DNA of 56,499 bases from Sporolactobacillus sp. STSJ-5 (GCF_024385605.1 NZ_JANFOJ010000020.1:1-56499), one strand, 5' to 3'; shown: positions 8,017 to 19,260, counted from the stretch's first letter. The notes: generated by a model from the sequence alone, not told the origin. Numbers and translations: made by a program.

Positions 8017-8592
8017 GTGGACCATATACTCAATCCGACGATCTTTGACTTTTTTGTGACCTACAGTCTTTTGCTCTCTGCATGTTTGTTATTTGAGAAA
8101 TATATACGACATACGCTGACTTATAATCGCGGTGTTTTCCTGTCTCTGTTCGTTGGTTACATTATGATCACCGCCCTGCTGACCGTTCAGCCGATGGGCG
8201 CTGCAGAGCAGTCGGTCGTGAAGCCGGACAGTATATTGCTCAATCTGCAGCCGTTTCAAACGATTGGTTTGCAGATTCAAAGTACTCAAGGACATTGGCT
8301 GCTTATGTGGCGGATTTGTCTGCCTGTTCCCTTTATGTTTTTTGTCGGCTTTATGACGCGAGGCCGGTTCGCTCTTCCGGGTCTCATAATGATTGGTATG
8401 TCTGCTTCTTTTGCAGTTGAACTTGCCCTTTTTCTCATGAATGGAATTCCTCAATTTCCAAAACACCTTTTTGATGTCGATGCCTTGATTCTTAATGGAA
8501 TTGGTGTTTTCTTCGGCACATTATTTTTCCGCTGGATGGAAACCAAACAATGGATGAAAGATTATATTTCAGAAACAATGTCCACTCGATAA
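8017..8592 (+). CDS. VanZ-like family membrane protein
   Basis: A membrane protein of about 191 residues with four to five hydrophobic helices and the diagnostic C-terminal VanZ motif FDVDALILNGIGVFFG. VanZ-type proteins are integral membrane proteins of unclear biochemical role; the founding member raises teicoplanin resistance. Two start codons are adjacent: TTG at 8014 and GTG at 8017. GTG lies 7 bases from AGGTGG (8004-8009) and is preferred; TTG is only 4 bases away. The gene lies directly behind the ComA-like regulator and the dyad array, so it is the most likely local target of this signalling module. I see no clear terminator after it. Confidence 0.8.
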   Translation: MDHILNPTIFDFFVTYSLLLSACLLFEKYIRHTLTYNRGVFLSLFVGYIMITALLTVQPMGAAEQSVVKPDSILLNLQPFQTIGLQIQSTQGHWLLMWRICLPVPFMFFVGFMTRGRFALPGLIMIGMSASFAVELALFLMNGIPQFPKHLFDVDALILNGIGVFFGTLFFRWMETKQWMKDYISETMSTR

Positions 8593-8707
8593 AAACCTCA
8601 ACTGTCTTATTAGCTTAGGCTGTTCCTATTTTGCAGCGGCGGCGTTAATCTACCTCATTGATCTTCCACAAGCTGCGATCACGCTGCGTCTCATGGAGTT
8701 GATTCTT

Positions 8708-8872
8708 ATGAAACAATCAGCCGGATTCATAATCGGCGTTCTTCTCTTATTACTCAGCCTCGTAATCTTTAATGTTGGAGCGTCTGATAATACTACTGCA
8801 CTTTCTCTTTTTGTTGCTGCATTGCTAATTATTGGCGTCACGGAGCTGACGATTAAGATAGGGAAAAAATAA
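8708..8872 (+). CDS. Small two-helix membrane protein (54 aa), unknown function
   Basis: A short open frame begins with ATG at 8708, preceded by GGAG at 8695-8698 (9-base spacing), and encodes 54 residues. Residues 6-24 (GFIIGVLLLLLSLVIFNVG) and 31-47 (ALSLFVAALLIIGVTEL) form two hydrophobic helices separated by a short polar loop, with a Lys-rich tail (TIKIGKK). An in-frame ATG at 8693 lacks a ribosome-binding site. It follows the VanZ-like gene by 115 bases in the same direction and could belong to the same unit. I recognise no family. The composition is strongly that of a membrane protein, but it is short and could be a chance open frame. Confidence 0.55.
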   Translation: MKQSAGFIIGVLLLLLSLVIFNVGASDNTTALSLFVAALLIIGVTELTIKIGKK

Positions 8873-8943
8873 TCGATACACGCATTTATACTTCTCAGTG
8901 AGAATAAGCTCATCTCAATAAAAAACCCTCGAGTTAATAATGG

Positions 8944-8970
8944 TTGAAAAATCCTTGACTATGCTAAAAT
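8944..8970 (+). promoter_or_regulatory. Sigma-A promoter for the yaaO-tmk operon
   Basis: TTGAAA (8944-8949), a 15-base spacer and an extended -10 TG-C-TAAAAT (8962-8970) stand 30 bases before the yaaO start. The short spacer is partly offset by the TG extension. Confidence 0.5.
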
Positions 8971-9000
8971 GAAGATATTAAACGTCAAGGAAGTTCAACA

Positions 9001-10458
9001 ATGAATCAGCAAAGTACCCCCGTCTATGACGGATTAATCAAGTATCATCGAAAACAGGAATATTCCTTTCATGTTCCCGGACACAAAGATGGTCTGGTTT
9101 TTCCTGAAAAGGCGGAGTCTGTTTTTAAATCAATCCTGTCCATCGATGCGACGGAAGTGGCAAATCTGGATGATTTGTACCATCCGGAGGGGATACTGCG
9201 TGATGCGCAGCGGCTTCTTGCAGCCTATTACGAGACGCGTGCCAGCTATTTTCTTGTTAATGGATCAACAGTTGGGAACTTGACGATGGTTCTTGCCACG
9301 TGTGAACCGGGTGATGTTGTCTTGGTTCAGCGGGACAGTCACAAGTCTGTTTTCAATGCTTTGAAATTAGCGCAGGTTCATCCGGTGTTTCTCGCTCCGT
9401 CCGTTGATCCGTCGTCTGGACTTGCGGCGGGAATCGAACTCCAGGCGCTTGTTGAATGTATGAACCGTTATCCGCAGGCAAAAGCACTTATCTTGACGTA
9501 TCCAAGTTATTATGGAATCGCGTCTCAATCAATAGGTCCATTAATTGCCTGTGCCCATCAACAGGGACTGTACGTCTTGGTGGACGAGGCTCATGGACCG
9601 CATTTCAAAATCGGTGCGCCCGTTCCACCGTCAAGTTTGGATCTGGGTGCCGATCTTGTGGTTCACTCGGCACATAAAATGCTACCGGCAATGACGATGG
9701 GTGCCTATCTGCATGTCAACTCAACACGCGTTTCACTAGAAAAAATTGAGAGCGTTCGTGCTATGCTGCAAAGCTCAAGTCCGTCTTACCCGATCATGGC
9801 CTCGCTCGATTTGGCGCGTTATTACATGGCGGCTCTTGATGACATACGAATCGACCGGATGCTTGCACGTCGCGATGCTTTCGTTCGGCGTCTGTGTTCA
9901 ATTGACGGGTTAAGCGTTCTGCATGCAGATTCAAATCGCTTCATGCTTGATCCATTTAAGGTGGTGCTGCAGCTGGCTACTCGGGAGAATGGGTTTGAGG
10001 TACAGCGGCAGCTGATCGCTTCGGGAATATATCCTGAAATGGCTGATCCGCGTCACATCCTCCTGGTTCTCGGCTTAACTGAGGACATCGATTACGACGA
10101 GGCGTTTCGGTGCATCAACCAAGTCATTGGCCAATGTGCCTCGGGTACCTCTGCCGAACAAGGACAGGCGCCTTCGTTTCCAAAATTCGATTCCCTTGTC
10201 GATTCGTACCGGAATTTAGCGGTGCTGAGCAGTGAACATACAGAGCTGAATCGGTCGGTCGGACGAACTGCAGCGGAATCGGTAATTCCATATCCACCGG
10301 GGATTCCTATTGTTGTTGAAGGCGAACGTGTGACGGAGCATGGTCTGGAGCTGATCCGGTATTGGCAAGAGGCTGGGGCAGTCTTTCAGAATGAATGGAT
10401 TAATCAAGGGAAAATCAAGGTTTACCAGTTGAGGGAGCATCATAAGAATGACACATAA
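9001..10458 (+). CDS. yaaO: Orn/Lys/Arg decarboxylase family PLP enzyme YaaO
   Basis: The 485-residue protein has the fold-type I PLP architecture of the Orn/Lys/Arg decarboxylase family: a PGHK motif near residue 26, the aspartate-containing VDEAHG cofactor-binding loop, and the Schiff-base lysine in HSAHKMLPA. Family members decarboxylate basic amino acids to polyamines; the precise substrate of YaaO-type proteins is not fixed by sequence. The start ATG at 9001 follows AAGGAAG. The 3' end overlaps tmk by 11 bases, as in Bacillus where yaaO heads the tmk operon. No domain appears to be missing. Confidence 0.87.
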   Translation: MNQQSTPVYDGLIKYHRKQEYSFHVPGHKDGLVFPEKAESVFKSILSIDATEVANLDDLYHPEGILRDAQRLLAAYYETRASYFLVNGSTVGNLTMVLATCEPGDVVLVQRDSHKSVFNALKLAQVHPVFLAPSVDPSSGLAAGIELQALVECMNRYPQAKALILTYPSYYGIASQSIGPLIACAHQQGLYVLVDEAHGPHFKIGAPVPPSSLDLGADLVVHSAHKMLPAMTMGAYLHVNSTRVSLEKIESVRAMLQSSSPSYPIMASLDLARYYMAALDDIRIDRMLARRDAFVRRLCSIDGLSVLHADSNRFMLDPFKVVLQLATRENGFEVQRQLIASGIYPEMADPRHILLVLGLTEDIDYDEAFRCINQVIGQCASGTSAEQGQAPSFPKFDSLVDSYRNLAVLSSEHTELNRSVGRTAAESVIPYPPGIPIVVEGERVTEHGLELIRYWQEAGAVFQNEWINQGKIKVYQLREHHKNDT

Positions 10459-11116
10459 AGGACTTTTTATTACATTTGAAGGCCCGGATGGTTCCGGAAA
10501 AACAACGCAAATTCATCGATTGGCGGGAGAGTTGGAACGCCGAGGCCTTCCCTATTTGCTTACAAGAGAGCCGGGCGGAACAGAGATCGGTGATAAAATT
10601 CGACAGCTCGTTCTGAATCCTGATCAAGAACTGGCCGAAAAGACAGAAATTCTTCTCTATGCTGCCTCAAGAAGTCAGCATGTGATAGAAAAAATTGTGC
10701 CGGCTGTTAACGCCGGACAAATCGTTCTTTGCGACCGATTTGTCGACGCATCCATTGCGTATCAGGGCTATGGCTTAGGGCAGCCCGTTAAAGTTGTGAA
10801 ACAAATTAATGAATTTGCTACCGGTGGCATTTTGCCGGACAGAACGTATCTGATCGATGTTTCACCGGAGACTGGCAGAAGTAGAATGAAGAATCGAAGC
10901 GGGGCTCCGGAAGCAGGGGTCACAAAATCTGCGGATGATCTGGATCGAATTGAAATGCGTGCGCTGACCTATCATAAACGCGTTCGAGAAGGATTTCTCT
11001 CAATCTATGAAGAAAATAAATCACGTATCCGTTTAATTGACGGTGAGCAGGATCATGACCATGTTTTTCAAGATGTTATTGCTGATTTTTTCCAATTTAT
11101 TAATCGTGTTCATTAA
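10448..11116 (+). CDS. tmk: Thymidylate kinase
   Basis: A 222-residue dTMP kinase that phosphorylates dTMP to dTDP for DNA synthesis in the cytoplasm. The P-loop FEGPDGSGKTT is at residues 8-18, the DR(F/Y) motif is seen as CDRFVDASIAYQGYG near residue 97, and REPGGTEIG is present. Length is normal. It overlaps yaaO by 11 bases, with GGGAG upstream of ATG, and is followed by darA, yaaR and holB, the conserved Bacillus order. Confidence 0.95.
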   Translation: MTHKGLFITFEGPDGSGKTTQIHRLAGELERRGLPYLLTREPGGTEIGDKIRQLVLNPDQELAEKTEILLYAASRSQHVIEKIVPAVNAGQIVLCDRFVDASIAYQGYGLGQPVKVVKQINEFATGGILPDRTYLIDVSPETGRSRMKNRSGAPEAGVTKSADDLDRIEMRALTYHKRVREGFLSIYEENKSRIRLIDGEQDHDHVFQDVIADFFQFINRVH

Positions 11117-11162
11117 TTTTTGGTCTTGTTAAAGGATTATGTTGTTGGGCACTTATTATTAG

Positions 11163-11528
<366 letters not shown>

Positions 11529-11564
11529 TGCACATGCTTGGGTGAGAGGGGGGCATTGTTTTTC

Positions 11565-12002
11565 ATGGCGATTAAAATTAATCAGCATGCAAACCTGGGC
11601 GAATCTGTGTCCAAACGGGAAAGTACGGCCGTGCAGCCGCGTACCTCGTTTGAGCGCACTTTAAGCACTCAAAAGGGCGCAATGCAAGACGATGCGCTGA
11701 AGGCACTGCTCAATAAGGTCGACGAACAGGCGAAGCGCGTATCGAGCTCGCGTACAATCCGTGATTTGCAAGTCTACAAAAAATATGTGCGCTCCTTTCT
11801 TCAGGAAGCGGTACAAACCGGACTTGGGACATCGCAATCTCGTTCGTGGCAGCAAGGCGGTGCTCAGCAGACACTGGTTAAGACCGTGGATCAGAAACTG
11901 ATTACACTGACGAATGATTTATTGGATAAAAATAAAGATGAACTCAAACTGCTTGATCAGCTTGATGAAATTCGCGGCATGCTGATTAATCTTTATATAT
12001 AG
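11565..12002 (+). CDS. yaaR: YaaR family (DUF327) protein
   Basis: A 145-residue soluble, helix-rich, charged protein of the DUF327 family, recognised from the amino-terminal AIKINQH and the central VYKKYVRSFLQEAV segment, and from its position between darA and holB. The function is unknown. The ATG at 11565 follows a G-rich ribosome-binding site at 11546-11553. There is no signal peptide, membrane helix or catalytic motif. It belongs to the tmk-rsmI operon, having no promoter or terminator in the 36-base gaps on either side. Confidence 0.85.
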   Translation: MAIKINQHANLGESVSKRESTAVQPRTSFERTLSTQKGAMQDDALKALLNKVDEQAKRVSSSRTIRDLQVYKKYVRSFLQEAVQTGLGTSQSRSWQQGGAQQTLVKTVDQKLITLTNDLLDKNKDELKLLDQLDEIRGMLINLYI

Positions 12003-12033
12003 TTGTTAAAAATGATTGGAAAGTGAGCAAAGC

Positions 12034-13038
12034 ATGGACTGGCAGGAATTAAGCAAGCAGCAGCAGACTGTGGCGAAGGTGCTTCGGCACGCCATCAAAA
12101 GAGATGAATTGGCGCACGCGTATTTGCTGGAAGGACCGCGGGGAACCGGAAAACACAAGGTTGCCCTGCTTGTTACGCAAACCTTATTTTGTGAATCACC
12201 TACCGATCAGGGCCCATGCATGACGTGCAGAAATTGCCGCAGAATTGCTTCGGGAAATCATCCGGATGTCATCTGGATTGCGCCTGAAGAAGGGGCGGCG
12301 TCGATAAAAAAAGAGCAAATCGCTTATTTAATGAAAGAGTTCGCCTATCGCGGCGTGGAATCTGGGCGCAAGGTATTCATCATTGAGCAGGCGGAAAAAA
12401 TGACTGCTCAAGCAGAAAACAGTTTGCTGAAATTTATTGAAGAACCACATCCGGGAACGCTGGCTCTGCTTGTGACCGAACAGATTCATCAGCTTCTGGA
12501 CACAATTATTTCCAGATGCCAAGTGCTTTCGTTCGTGCCGCTCTCGGATCATATGCTGTGTCAGCGTATGGTGCAGGAAGGACTGCCGGAGCCGTTGCTG
12601 AAACCGGCAGTCGCCTTAACGCATGACTATGAAGAAGCCTCTCGTTTATGCAAAGAGGAATGGTTTGCCGAGGCGCGTTCGCAAGTGTTACAATTAATGC
12701 AAAGGCTATTTAAGTCTGTAGAATCCGCACTGCCTTATATTTATGAAAAATTCTCTCCCAACTTTGATGATAATCAAAAAATGGCTATCGGCTTAGATTT
12801 GATCCTTTTTTGGTATAGAGATCTTCTGTCGCTTCATTTGAATCGTCAAGAGGAAATTGTCTTTGAGGATCAGATGGACAGGCTCAAGGAGCAGATGCTC
12901 TCGCTTTCATCTGATCAAACGATTCGGGCGATGTCACTTATTCTGGACGCCCGAGGACAGCTGGACGCTCATGTCAATGGCGTAAGTGTCATGGAGCGGC
13001 TGGTGATCAGGTTAGGAGGTAACGTAAATGAATTATGA
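12034..13038 (+). CDS. holB: DNA polymerase III subunit delta'
   Basis: The 334-residue clamp-loader subunit has a Walker A-like loop EGPRGTGKHK near residue 33 and a four-cysteine zinc module (C near residue 54, then C-x2-C-x2-C in CMTCRNC). It then has VFIIEQAEKMT and SLLKFIEEP, as expected for the gamma/tau/delta' family. In the replisome it loads the beta clamp together with delta and tau. ATG at 12034 is preferred over TTG at 12016 because GGAAAGTGAG lies just upstream. It overlaps ricT by 11 bases. Confidence 0.92.
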   Translation: MDWQELSKQQQTVAKVLRHAIKRDELAHAYLLEGPRGTGKHKVALLVTQTLFCESPTDQGPCMTCRNCRRIASGNHPDVIWIAPEEGAASIKKEQIAYLMKEFAYRGVESGRKVFIIEQAEKMTAQAENSLLKFIEEPHPGTLALLVTEQIHQLLDTIISRCQVLSFVPLSDHMLCQRMVQEGLPEPLLKPAVALTHDYEEASRLCKEEWFAEARSQVLQLMQRLFKSVESALPYIYEKFSPNFDDNQKMAIGLDLILFWYRDLLSLHLNRQEEIVFEDQMDRLKEQMLSLSSDQTIRAMSLILDARGQLDAHVNGVSVMERLVIRLGGNVNEL

Positions 13039-13858
13039 AATTGTCGGCATTCGTTTTAAGAAAGCCGGTAAAGTCTATTATTTTGACCCGGATCAGTTGT
13101 CCATTCCGGTAAATGCACAAGTCGTTGTTGAAACAACGCGCGGGATTGAATGCGGGACAGTTGTCATCGGAAAAAAGACGGTAGACGAAGAGGACGTTGT
13201 TCTGCCTCTTAAAAAAGTCGTACGAATCGCAACAGATTCCGACGAATTGCAAGTGCGTAAGAACAAGGAAGATGCTCAGGCTGCAATGGATATTTGCCTT
13301 CAGAAAATATACAATCACCACTTGGAAATGAAGCTGGTGGATGTTGAATATACATTTGACCGCAATAAAATTATTTTTTACTTTACCGCTGATGGACGCG
13401 TCGATTTCCGCGAGTTGGTTAAGGATCTCGCCGCAGTATTCAAAACAAGAATCGAATTGCGGCAAATCGGTGTCCGCGATGAAGCTAAGATGCTTGGTGG
13501 TATCGGCCCTTGTGGACGAATGCTCTGCTGCTCGACTTTTCTCGGCGATTTTGAGCCGGTATCGATTAAAATGGCCAAAGATCAGAATTTGTCTTTGAAT
13601 CCTGCAAAAATTTCAGGTGTTTGCGGACGGTTGATGTGTTGCCTGAAATATGAAAATGATCAGTATGAATCGGCGAAGAAGGCACTGCCGGATATCGGGG
13701 CACCAATTAATGTAAGCTATGGCGCGGGCCGTGTTGTCGGGCTGAATATCTTGGAACGCTTGGTTCAGATTGAGCTTAAAGAACAAAATAAAGTCGTTGA
13801 GTATACATTGGATGAGCTTATTGAAGAAGGGGTTATTTCTTCGCAAGCCACTAAATAA
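13028..13858 (+). CDS. ricT: PSP1-domain protein RicT (YaaT), Y-complex subunit
   Basis: A 276-residue PSP1 family protein with the conserved cysteine-rich segment [16 protein letters not shown] followed by [13 protein letters not shown]. In Bacillus RicT forms with RicA and RicF a [4Fe-4S]-containing complex that promotes RNase Y-dependent mRNA maturation, and it is needed for sporulation, competence and biofilm formation. The ATG at 13028 follows TTAGGAGGTAA, a strong ribosome-binding site inside the end of holB. Length is normal and the cysteines are intact. Confidence 0.94.
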   Translation: MNYEIVGIRFKKAGKVYYFDPDQLSIPVNAQVVVETTRGIECGTVVIGKKTVDEEDVVLPLKKVVRIATDSDELQVRKNKEDAQAAMDICLQKIYNHHLEMKLVDVEYTFDRNKIIFYFTADGRVDFRELVKDLAAVFKTRIELRQIGVRDEAKMLGGIGPCGRMLCCSTFLGDFEPVSIKMAKDQNLSLNPAKISGVCGRLMCCLKYENDQYESAKKALPDIGAPINVSYGAGRVVGLNILERLVQIELKEQNKVVEYTLDELIEEGVISSQATK

Positions 13859-13871
13859 GAGGTGGATGAAC

Positions 13872-14231
13872 TTGGAGAAGAAGGACATTTTCTCACAAGT
13901 CAGTCATTTAGAGGAGCAACTGGGACAAATTTATGTGGACTTCGGCAATTTGAAAGCGCAGCTTGCAGCATTGCTTGAAGAAAATCAGAATCTCACTCTA
14001 GAGAATGAGAACCTGAGAAAACGCATTGATGATGCCGGGAAGCGTGCTCAAGGTTTGAAAAGCCAGACTGCTCCGAAATCGGGGATTGTTTCCGAGCCGG
14101 ATGTGGGTGAAGGCTATGACAACTTGGCGAGACTCTATAAAGAGGGCTTTCATATATGCAATCTGCACTACGGCAGTGTCCGCAATGATGGCGACTGCTT
14201 ATTTTGTCTTTCGTTTCTTAATAAAAAATGA
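13872..14231 (+). CDS. yabA: Replication initiation control protein YabA
   Basis: A 119-residue regulator that bridges DnaA and DnaN to restrain re-initiation. The amino-terminal leucine-zipper coiled coil ([15 protein letters not shown] through [10 protein letters not shown]) is followed by the zinc-binding C-terminus with HICNLHYG and CLFC. TTG at 13872 is chosen because the resulting MEKKDIF aligns with the MDKKELF start of B. subtilis YabA (also 119 residues) and AGAGGTGG sits 6 bases upstream. The ATG at 13866 would touch that ribosome-binding site. Confidence 0.94.
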   Translation: MEKKDIFSQVSHLEEQLGQIYVDFGNLKAQLAALLEENQNLTLENENLRKRIDDAGKRAQGLKSQTAPKSGIVSEPDVGEGYDNLARLYKEGFHICNLHYGSVRNDGDCLFCLSFLNKK

Positions 14232-14279
14232 TTGCTGATTCAGGCAATGCAATCGGAACGCATAATTTGGGTGAAAATA

Positions 14280-15017
14280 ATGAACGAACAGCACATAAAC
14301 AATAATGAGCGAGTCGATTATTTGTTCGATACCGATCTGAAAATTATTCAATCCAGTGACCTTTTTCCATTCTCACTGGATTCTGTTCTATTAGCCCGCT
14401 TTGTCTATGTGCCGATTCAGAGAGGCAGGCTGGTTGATTTATGTGCCGGGAACGGTGTGATTTCCTTTCTTTTATCAGCAAGGACAAAGGGGAAGCTTAC
14501 CGGCGTTGAAATTCAGCCTGAAGTATGCGCTCTGGCGGAACGAGGCGCGTTGCTGAATCATTTGGAAGAACGCGTTGATTTTTTATGCGAAGATGCCAAG
14601 CATATCGATGAAAAAATAGGCCGAGGCACCTGTGACGTGGTGACCTGCAATCCGCCTTATTTCACAATTGATGCGGCGCGCGACATGAAAATCAATAGAC
14701 ATTTGGCGATTGCCCGTCACGAACTTCTGATTAAGCTCGCGGATGTGCTGGCAGTGAGTGCACGCCTGCTCAAACCGGGCGGAAAGCTTGCACTTGTGCA
14801 TCGCCCGGAGCGGCTGGTTGATATTCTGGAAGGGATGCGTGCGGAGGGTATAGAACCGAAAAAAATGCAATTCGTGCATCCCCATCGGCACAAACCGGCA
14901 AATATGGTGTTGGTTGAAGGAACGAAAGGCGGAAGGCCGGGACTTGCCGCGCTTACACCGATCGTTGTGTATCATCCGGACGGACGCTATACAGAGGATG
15001 TGTGGCCGCACTCATGA
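14280..15017 (+). CDS. trmN6: tRNA1(Val) (adenine(37)-N6)-methyltransferase-like YabB
   Basis: The 245-residue Rossmann-fold methyltransferase has the SAM motif VDLCAGNGVISFLL near residue 49 and the catalytic NPPY (CNPPYF) near residue 123, typical of N6-adenine methyltransferases. It corresponds to YabB of Bacillus, related to E. coli YfiC/TrmN6, which methylates A37 of tRNA-Val. The ATG at 14280 has GGGTGA 5 bases upstream. The stop overlaps the yazA start (ATGA at 15014-15017). Confidence 0.88.
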   Translation: MNEQHINNNERVDYLFDTDLKIIQSSDLFPFSLDSVLLARFVYVPIQRGRLVDLCAGNGVISFLLSARTKGKLTGVEIQPEVCALAERGALLNHLEERVDFLCEDAKHIDEKIGRGTCDVVTCNPPYFTIDAARDMKINRHLAIARHELLIKLADVLAVSARLLKPGGKLALVHRPERLVDILEGMRAEGIEPKKMQFVHPHRHKPANMVLVEGTKGGRPGLAALTPIVVYHPDGRYTEDVWPHS

Positions 15018-15301
15018 GTCACTACAGTGTGTACATTTTAGAATGTGCGGACGGCAGTCTTTATACAGGATATGCGGCTGACGTTGCGAAACGGTTCGCG
15101 CTTCATTGCAGCGGAAAAGGCGCGAAATACACGCGCAGCCATAAGCCGGTTCGCGTTGTTTATCAGGAAGAACTTACAGACAAGTCCGCAGCGATGCGAC
15201 GCGAATGGGCAATCAAGCATTTAACAAGACAGGAAAAAAAGGTATTAATTCAAGGGAGCGGCACAGATGTGGGAGCAGCGCAGTTTTCAAGGCGATCATG
15301 A
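15014..15301 (+). CDS. yazA: GIY-YIG endonuclease superfamily protein YazA
   Basis: The 95-residue single-domain protein contains the GIY-YIG hallmarks YSVYILECADGSLYTGYA, then the K-G-A-K-Y-T-R segment and EWAIK. These small nuclease-like proteins are widespread, and their cellular role is not established. ATG at 15014 overlaps the trmN6 stop. The C-terminus overlaps rsmI by 35 bases, more than usual but consistent with translational coupling. Confidence 0.9.
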   Translation: MSHYSVYILECADGSLYTGYAADVAKRFALHCSGKGAKYTRSHKPVRVVYQEELTDKSAAMRREWAIKHLTRQEKKVLIQGSGTDVGAAQFSRRS

Positions 15302-16154
15302 AGGAAAGGGGAGTTTGTTTCTTGTTCCGACCCCGATTGGCAATCTGGATGATATCACATATCGGGCACTGGACGTGTTGAAAAGCGCTGATATTCTTGC
15401 AGCCGAGGATACCCGGCACACGATGAAACTTTGCTCGCATTTCGATATCCATGCACCGCTCTTCAGCTATCATGAGCATAACAAGAAAACAAGCGGTGCA
15501 AAGCTGATCATTGAACTTGAAAACGGCAAAAATGTGGCGTTGGTCACCGATGCCGGAACTCCGGGTATTTCCGATCCCGGCGCAGACCTCGCTGCGGCCT
15601 GCATCAAACATGAGATCCCGGTTGTGCCTCTTCCCGGAGCGAATGCGGCGCTTACCGGCTTAATTGCATCCGGCTTGTCAACCGATCATTTTTTGTTTTA
15701 TGGCTTTCTGCCGCGAGTAAAAAAGGAGCGCAGCCAAGCACTTCAAGCACTTGGTACGTTTCCGTACACGATCATTTTTTATGAATCGCCGTTTCGCGTG
15801 AAGGATACCTTGAAAGATCTTTTTGAGCTCTTCGGCAATCGCCAAATGGCATTGTCACGCGAACTGACGAAACGCTACGAAACATTTATACGCGGGACAA
15901 TCAGCGATATGCTTGATTTTCTGAATGATGGAGAAGCGCAAAAAGGAGAATTTTGCCTGATCGTTGATGGAAGCAGCGAATCGGAGGCGCGAGCAGATGA
16001 ACTTTGGTGGTCGGTCCTTTCAGTACATGAACATGTTGAATATTACATCCGTGAAAAACAATTGAGCGTAAAGGATGCAATTAAACAGGCGGCGGTCGAT
16101 CGCGCGCAGCCGAAGCGTGATATTTACCGCATTTATCATCAAATTGAATCGTAA
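15267..16154 (+). CDS. rsmI: 16S rRNA (cytidine(1402)-2'-O)-methyltransferase
   Basis: The 295-residue tetrapyrrole-methylase-fold enzyme has the RsmI signature LVPTPIGNLDDITYRA near residue 18, AEDTRHT, and the SAM-binding VTDAGTPGISDPG. It 2'-O-methylates C1402 in the decoding centre of 16S rRNA. AAGGGAG lies 11 bases before the ATG at 15267. It is the last gene of the yaaO/tmk operon here and is followed by a terminator. In Bacillus abrB lies next, but it is absent. Confidence 0.94.
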   Translation: MWEQRSFQGDHEGKGSLFLVPTPIGNLDDITYRALDVLKSADILAAEDTRHTMKLCSHFDIHAPLFSYHEHNKKTSGAKLIIELENGKNVALVTDAGTPGISDPGADLAAACIKHEIPVVPLPGANAALTGLIASGLSTDHFLFYGFLPRVKKERSQALQALGTFPYTIIFYESPFRVKDTLKDLFELFGNRQMALSRELTKRYETFIRGTISDMLDFLNDGEAQKGEFCLIVDGSSESEARADELWWSVLSVHEHVEYYIREKQLSVKDAIKQAAVDRAQPKRDIYRIYHQIES

Positions 16155-16157
16155 TTT

Positions 16158-16191
16158 AAAAGGATTCGCATAACAGGTGCGAGTCCTTTTT
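16158..16191 (+). terminator. Rho-independent terminator after rsmI
   Basis: AAAAGGATTCGCA pairs with TGCGAGTCCTTTT around a short loop, followed by a T run. It ends the tmk-rsmI operon. Confidence 0.85.
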
Positions 16192-16279
16192 GAATAAGCT
16201 GATTTATTCGTGGAAATGATTGGTCTTAAAAGGAGCAATCATGTGCTTTAAATTCAACCTTTATGCGCGCTTTGCTTTC

Positions 16280-16308
16280 TTGACATTCAATCCGGTGAAA
16301 CGTATAGT
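16280..16308 (+). promoter_or_regulatory. Sigma-A promoter for metG
   Basis: TTGACA at 16280-16285 and TATAGT at 16303-16308 are separated by exactly 17 bases. There is no T-box motif in the 56-base leader before metG. Confidence 0.8.
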
Positions 16309-16343
16309 TTTTAAAGATAGGGATCTTTTGGAAACGGTATTAA

Positions 16344-18368
<2,025 letters not shown>

Positions 18369-18391
18369 TTTAGCGATATGTAAAACAAAGC

Positions 18392-18431
18392 AGGCGGGAG
18401 ATGAGCGGGTGCGCGCAGATCTCGCCTTTTT
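18392..18431 (+). terminator. Rho-independent terminator after metG
   Basis: AGGCGGGAGAT pairs with ATCTCGCCT (one bulged base) around a GC-rich loop, followed by five Ts. Confidence 0.7.
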
Positions 18432-18468
18432 GCTTCATGGTGACAGTGAACAGTTAGGGGGAGGCACG

Positions 18469-19245
18469 ATGCTTTTTGATACACATACTCATATAAATGA
18501 TGAGGCGTTTGACGCAGATTTTCCTGATATGCTCAATCGAGCTGAGGAAGCGGGCGTTACGCAGATGGTTGTGGTCGGCGTTGATCGTCCGACCATTGAA
18601 CGCGTCTTTCCGATCATTGATCAGCATAAATATATTTATGGCGCAATCGGCTGGAATCCTGAAGATGCTATTGACATGACTGAGGATGATTTTCAACTGA
18701 TCCAACGAAATTTGACCCATCCCGGGATTGTCGCACTTGGCGAGATCGGTTTGGACTATCATTGGGACAAATCGCCTAAGTCGGTGCAGCATGAGGTGTT
18801 CCGCAGACAGATTCGGTTGGCCAAAAAAGCGGGTCTGCCTCTGATTATACACAATCGCGAGGCAACCGAAGATACTTGGCGCATTCTTAAAGAAGAGCAT
18901 GCCGAATCAATTGGCGGCGTCATGCATTGTTACAGTGATGATTGGGACTGGGCACAGAAATTTATTGATTTGAATTTTTACATTAGTTTTGGTGGTCCGG
19001 TTACTTTTAAAAATGCGCAGCTGCAGCGAGATACGGCCACCATGGTCCCGCTTGATCGTTTGTTAATTGAAACGGATTGCCCGTTCCTCAGTCCGCAACC
19101 GTTCCGAGGTAAACGCAACGAACCAGCGCGTGTGCGTCTGGTTGCTGAAAAAGTAGCAGAGCTTAAAGGTCTGTCTCTCGAAGAAATGGCAAAGATAACA
19201 ACGGAAAACGCACGACGTTGTTTCCGAATTCACGAAAATGGCTGA
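18469..19245 (+). CDS. TatD family metal-dependent hydrolase (YabD)
   Basis: The 258-residue TIM-barrel enzyme has the amino-terminal metal ligands FDTHTH, the GEIGLDYHW motif, IIHNREA, MHCYSDD and the ETDCPFLSPQ motif, all characteristic of TatD-type 3'-exonuclease/deoxyribonucleases. ATG at 18469 follows GGGGGAGG. In Bacillus yabD lies between metS and yabE; here the next gene is rnmV, 15 bases away, so yabE (the 3D-domain Rpf-like protein) is missing. Confidence 0.92.
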   Translation: MLFDTHTHINDEAFDADFPDMLNRAEEAGVTQMVVVGVDRPTIERVFPIIDQHKYIYGAIGWNPEDAIDMTEDDFQLIQRNLTHPGIVALGEIGLDYHWDKSPKSVQHEVFRRQIRLAKKAGLPLIIHNREATEDTWRILKEEHAESIGGVMHCYSDDWDWAQKFIDLNFYISFGGPVTFKNAQLQRDTATMVPLDRLLIETDCPFLSPQPFRGKRNEPARVRLVAEKVAELKGLSLEEMAKITTENARRCFRIHENG

Positions 19246-19260
19246 GCAAGGAGAAATCTT

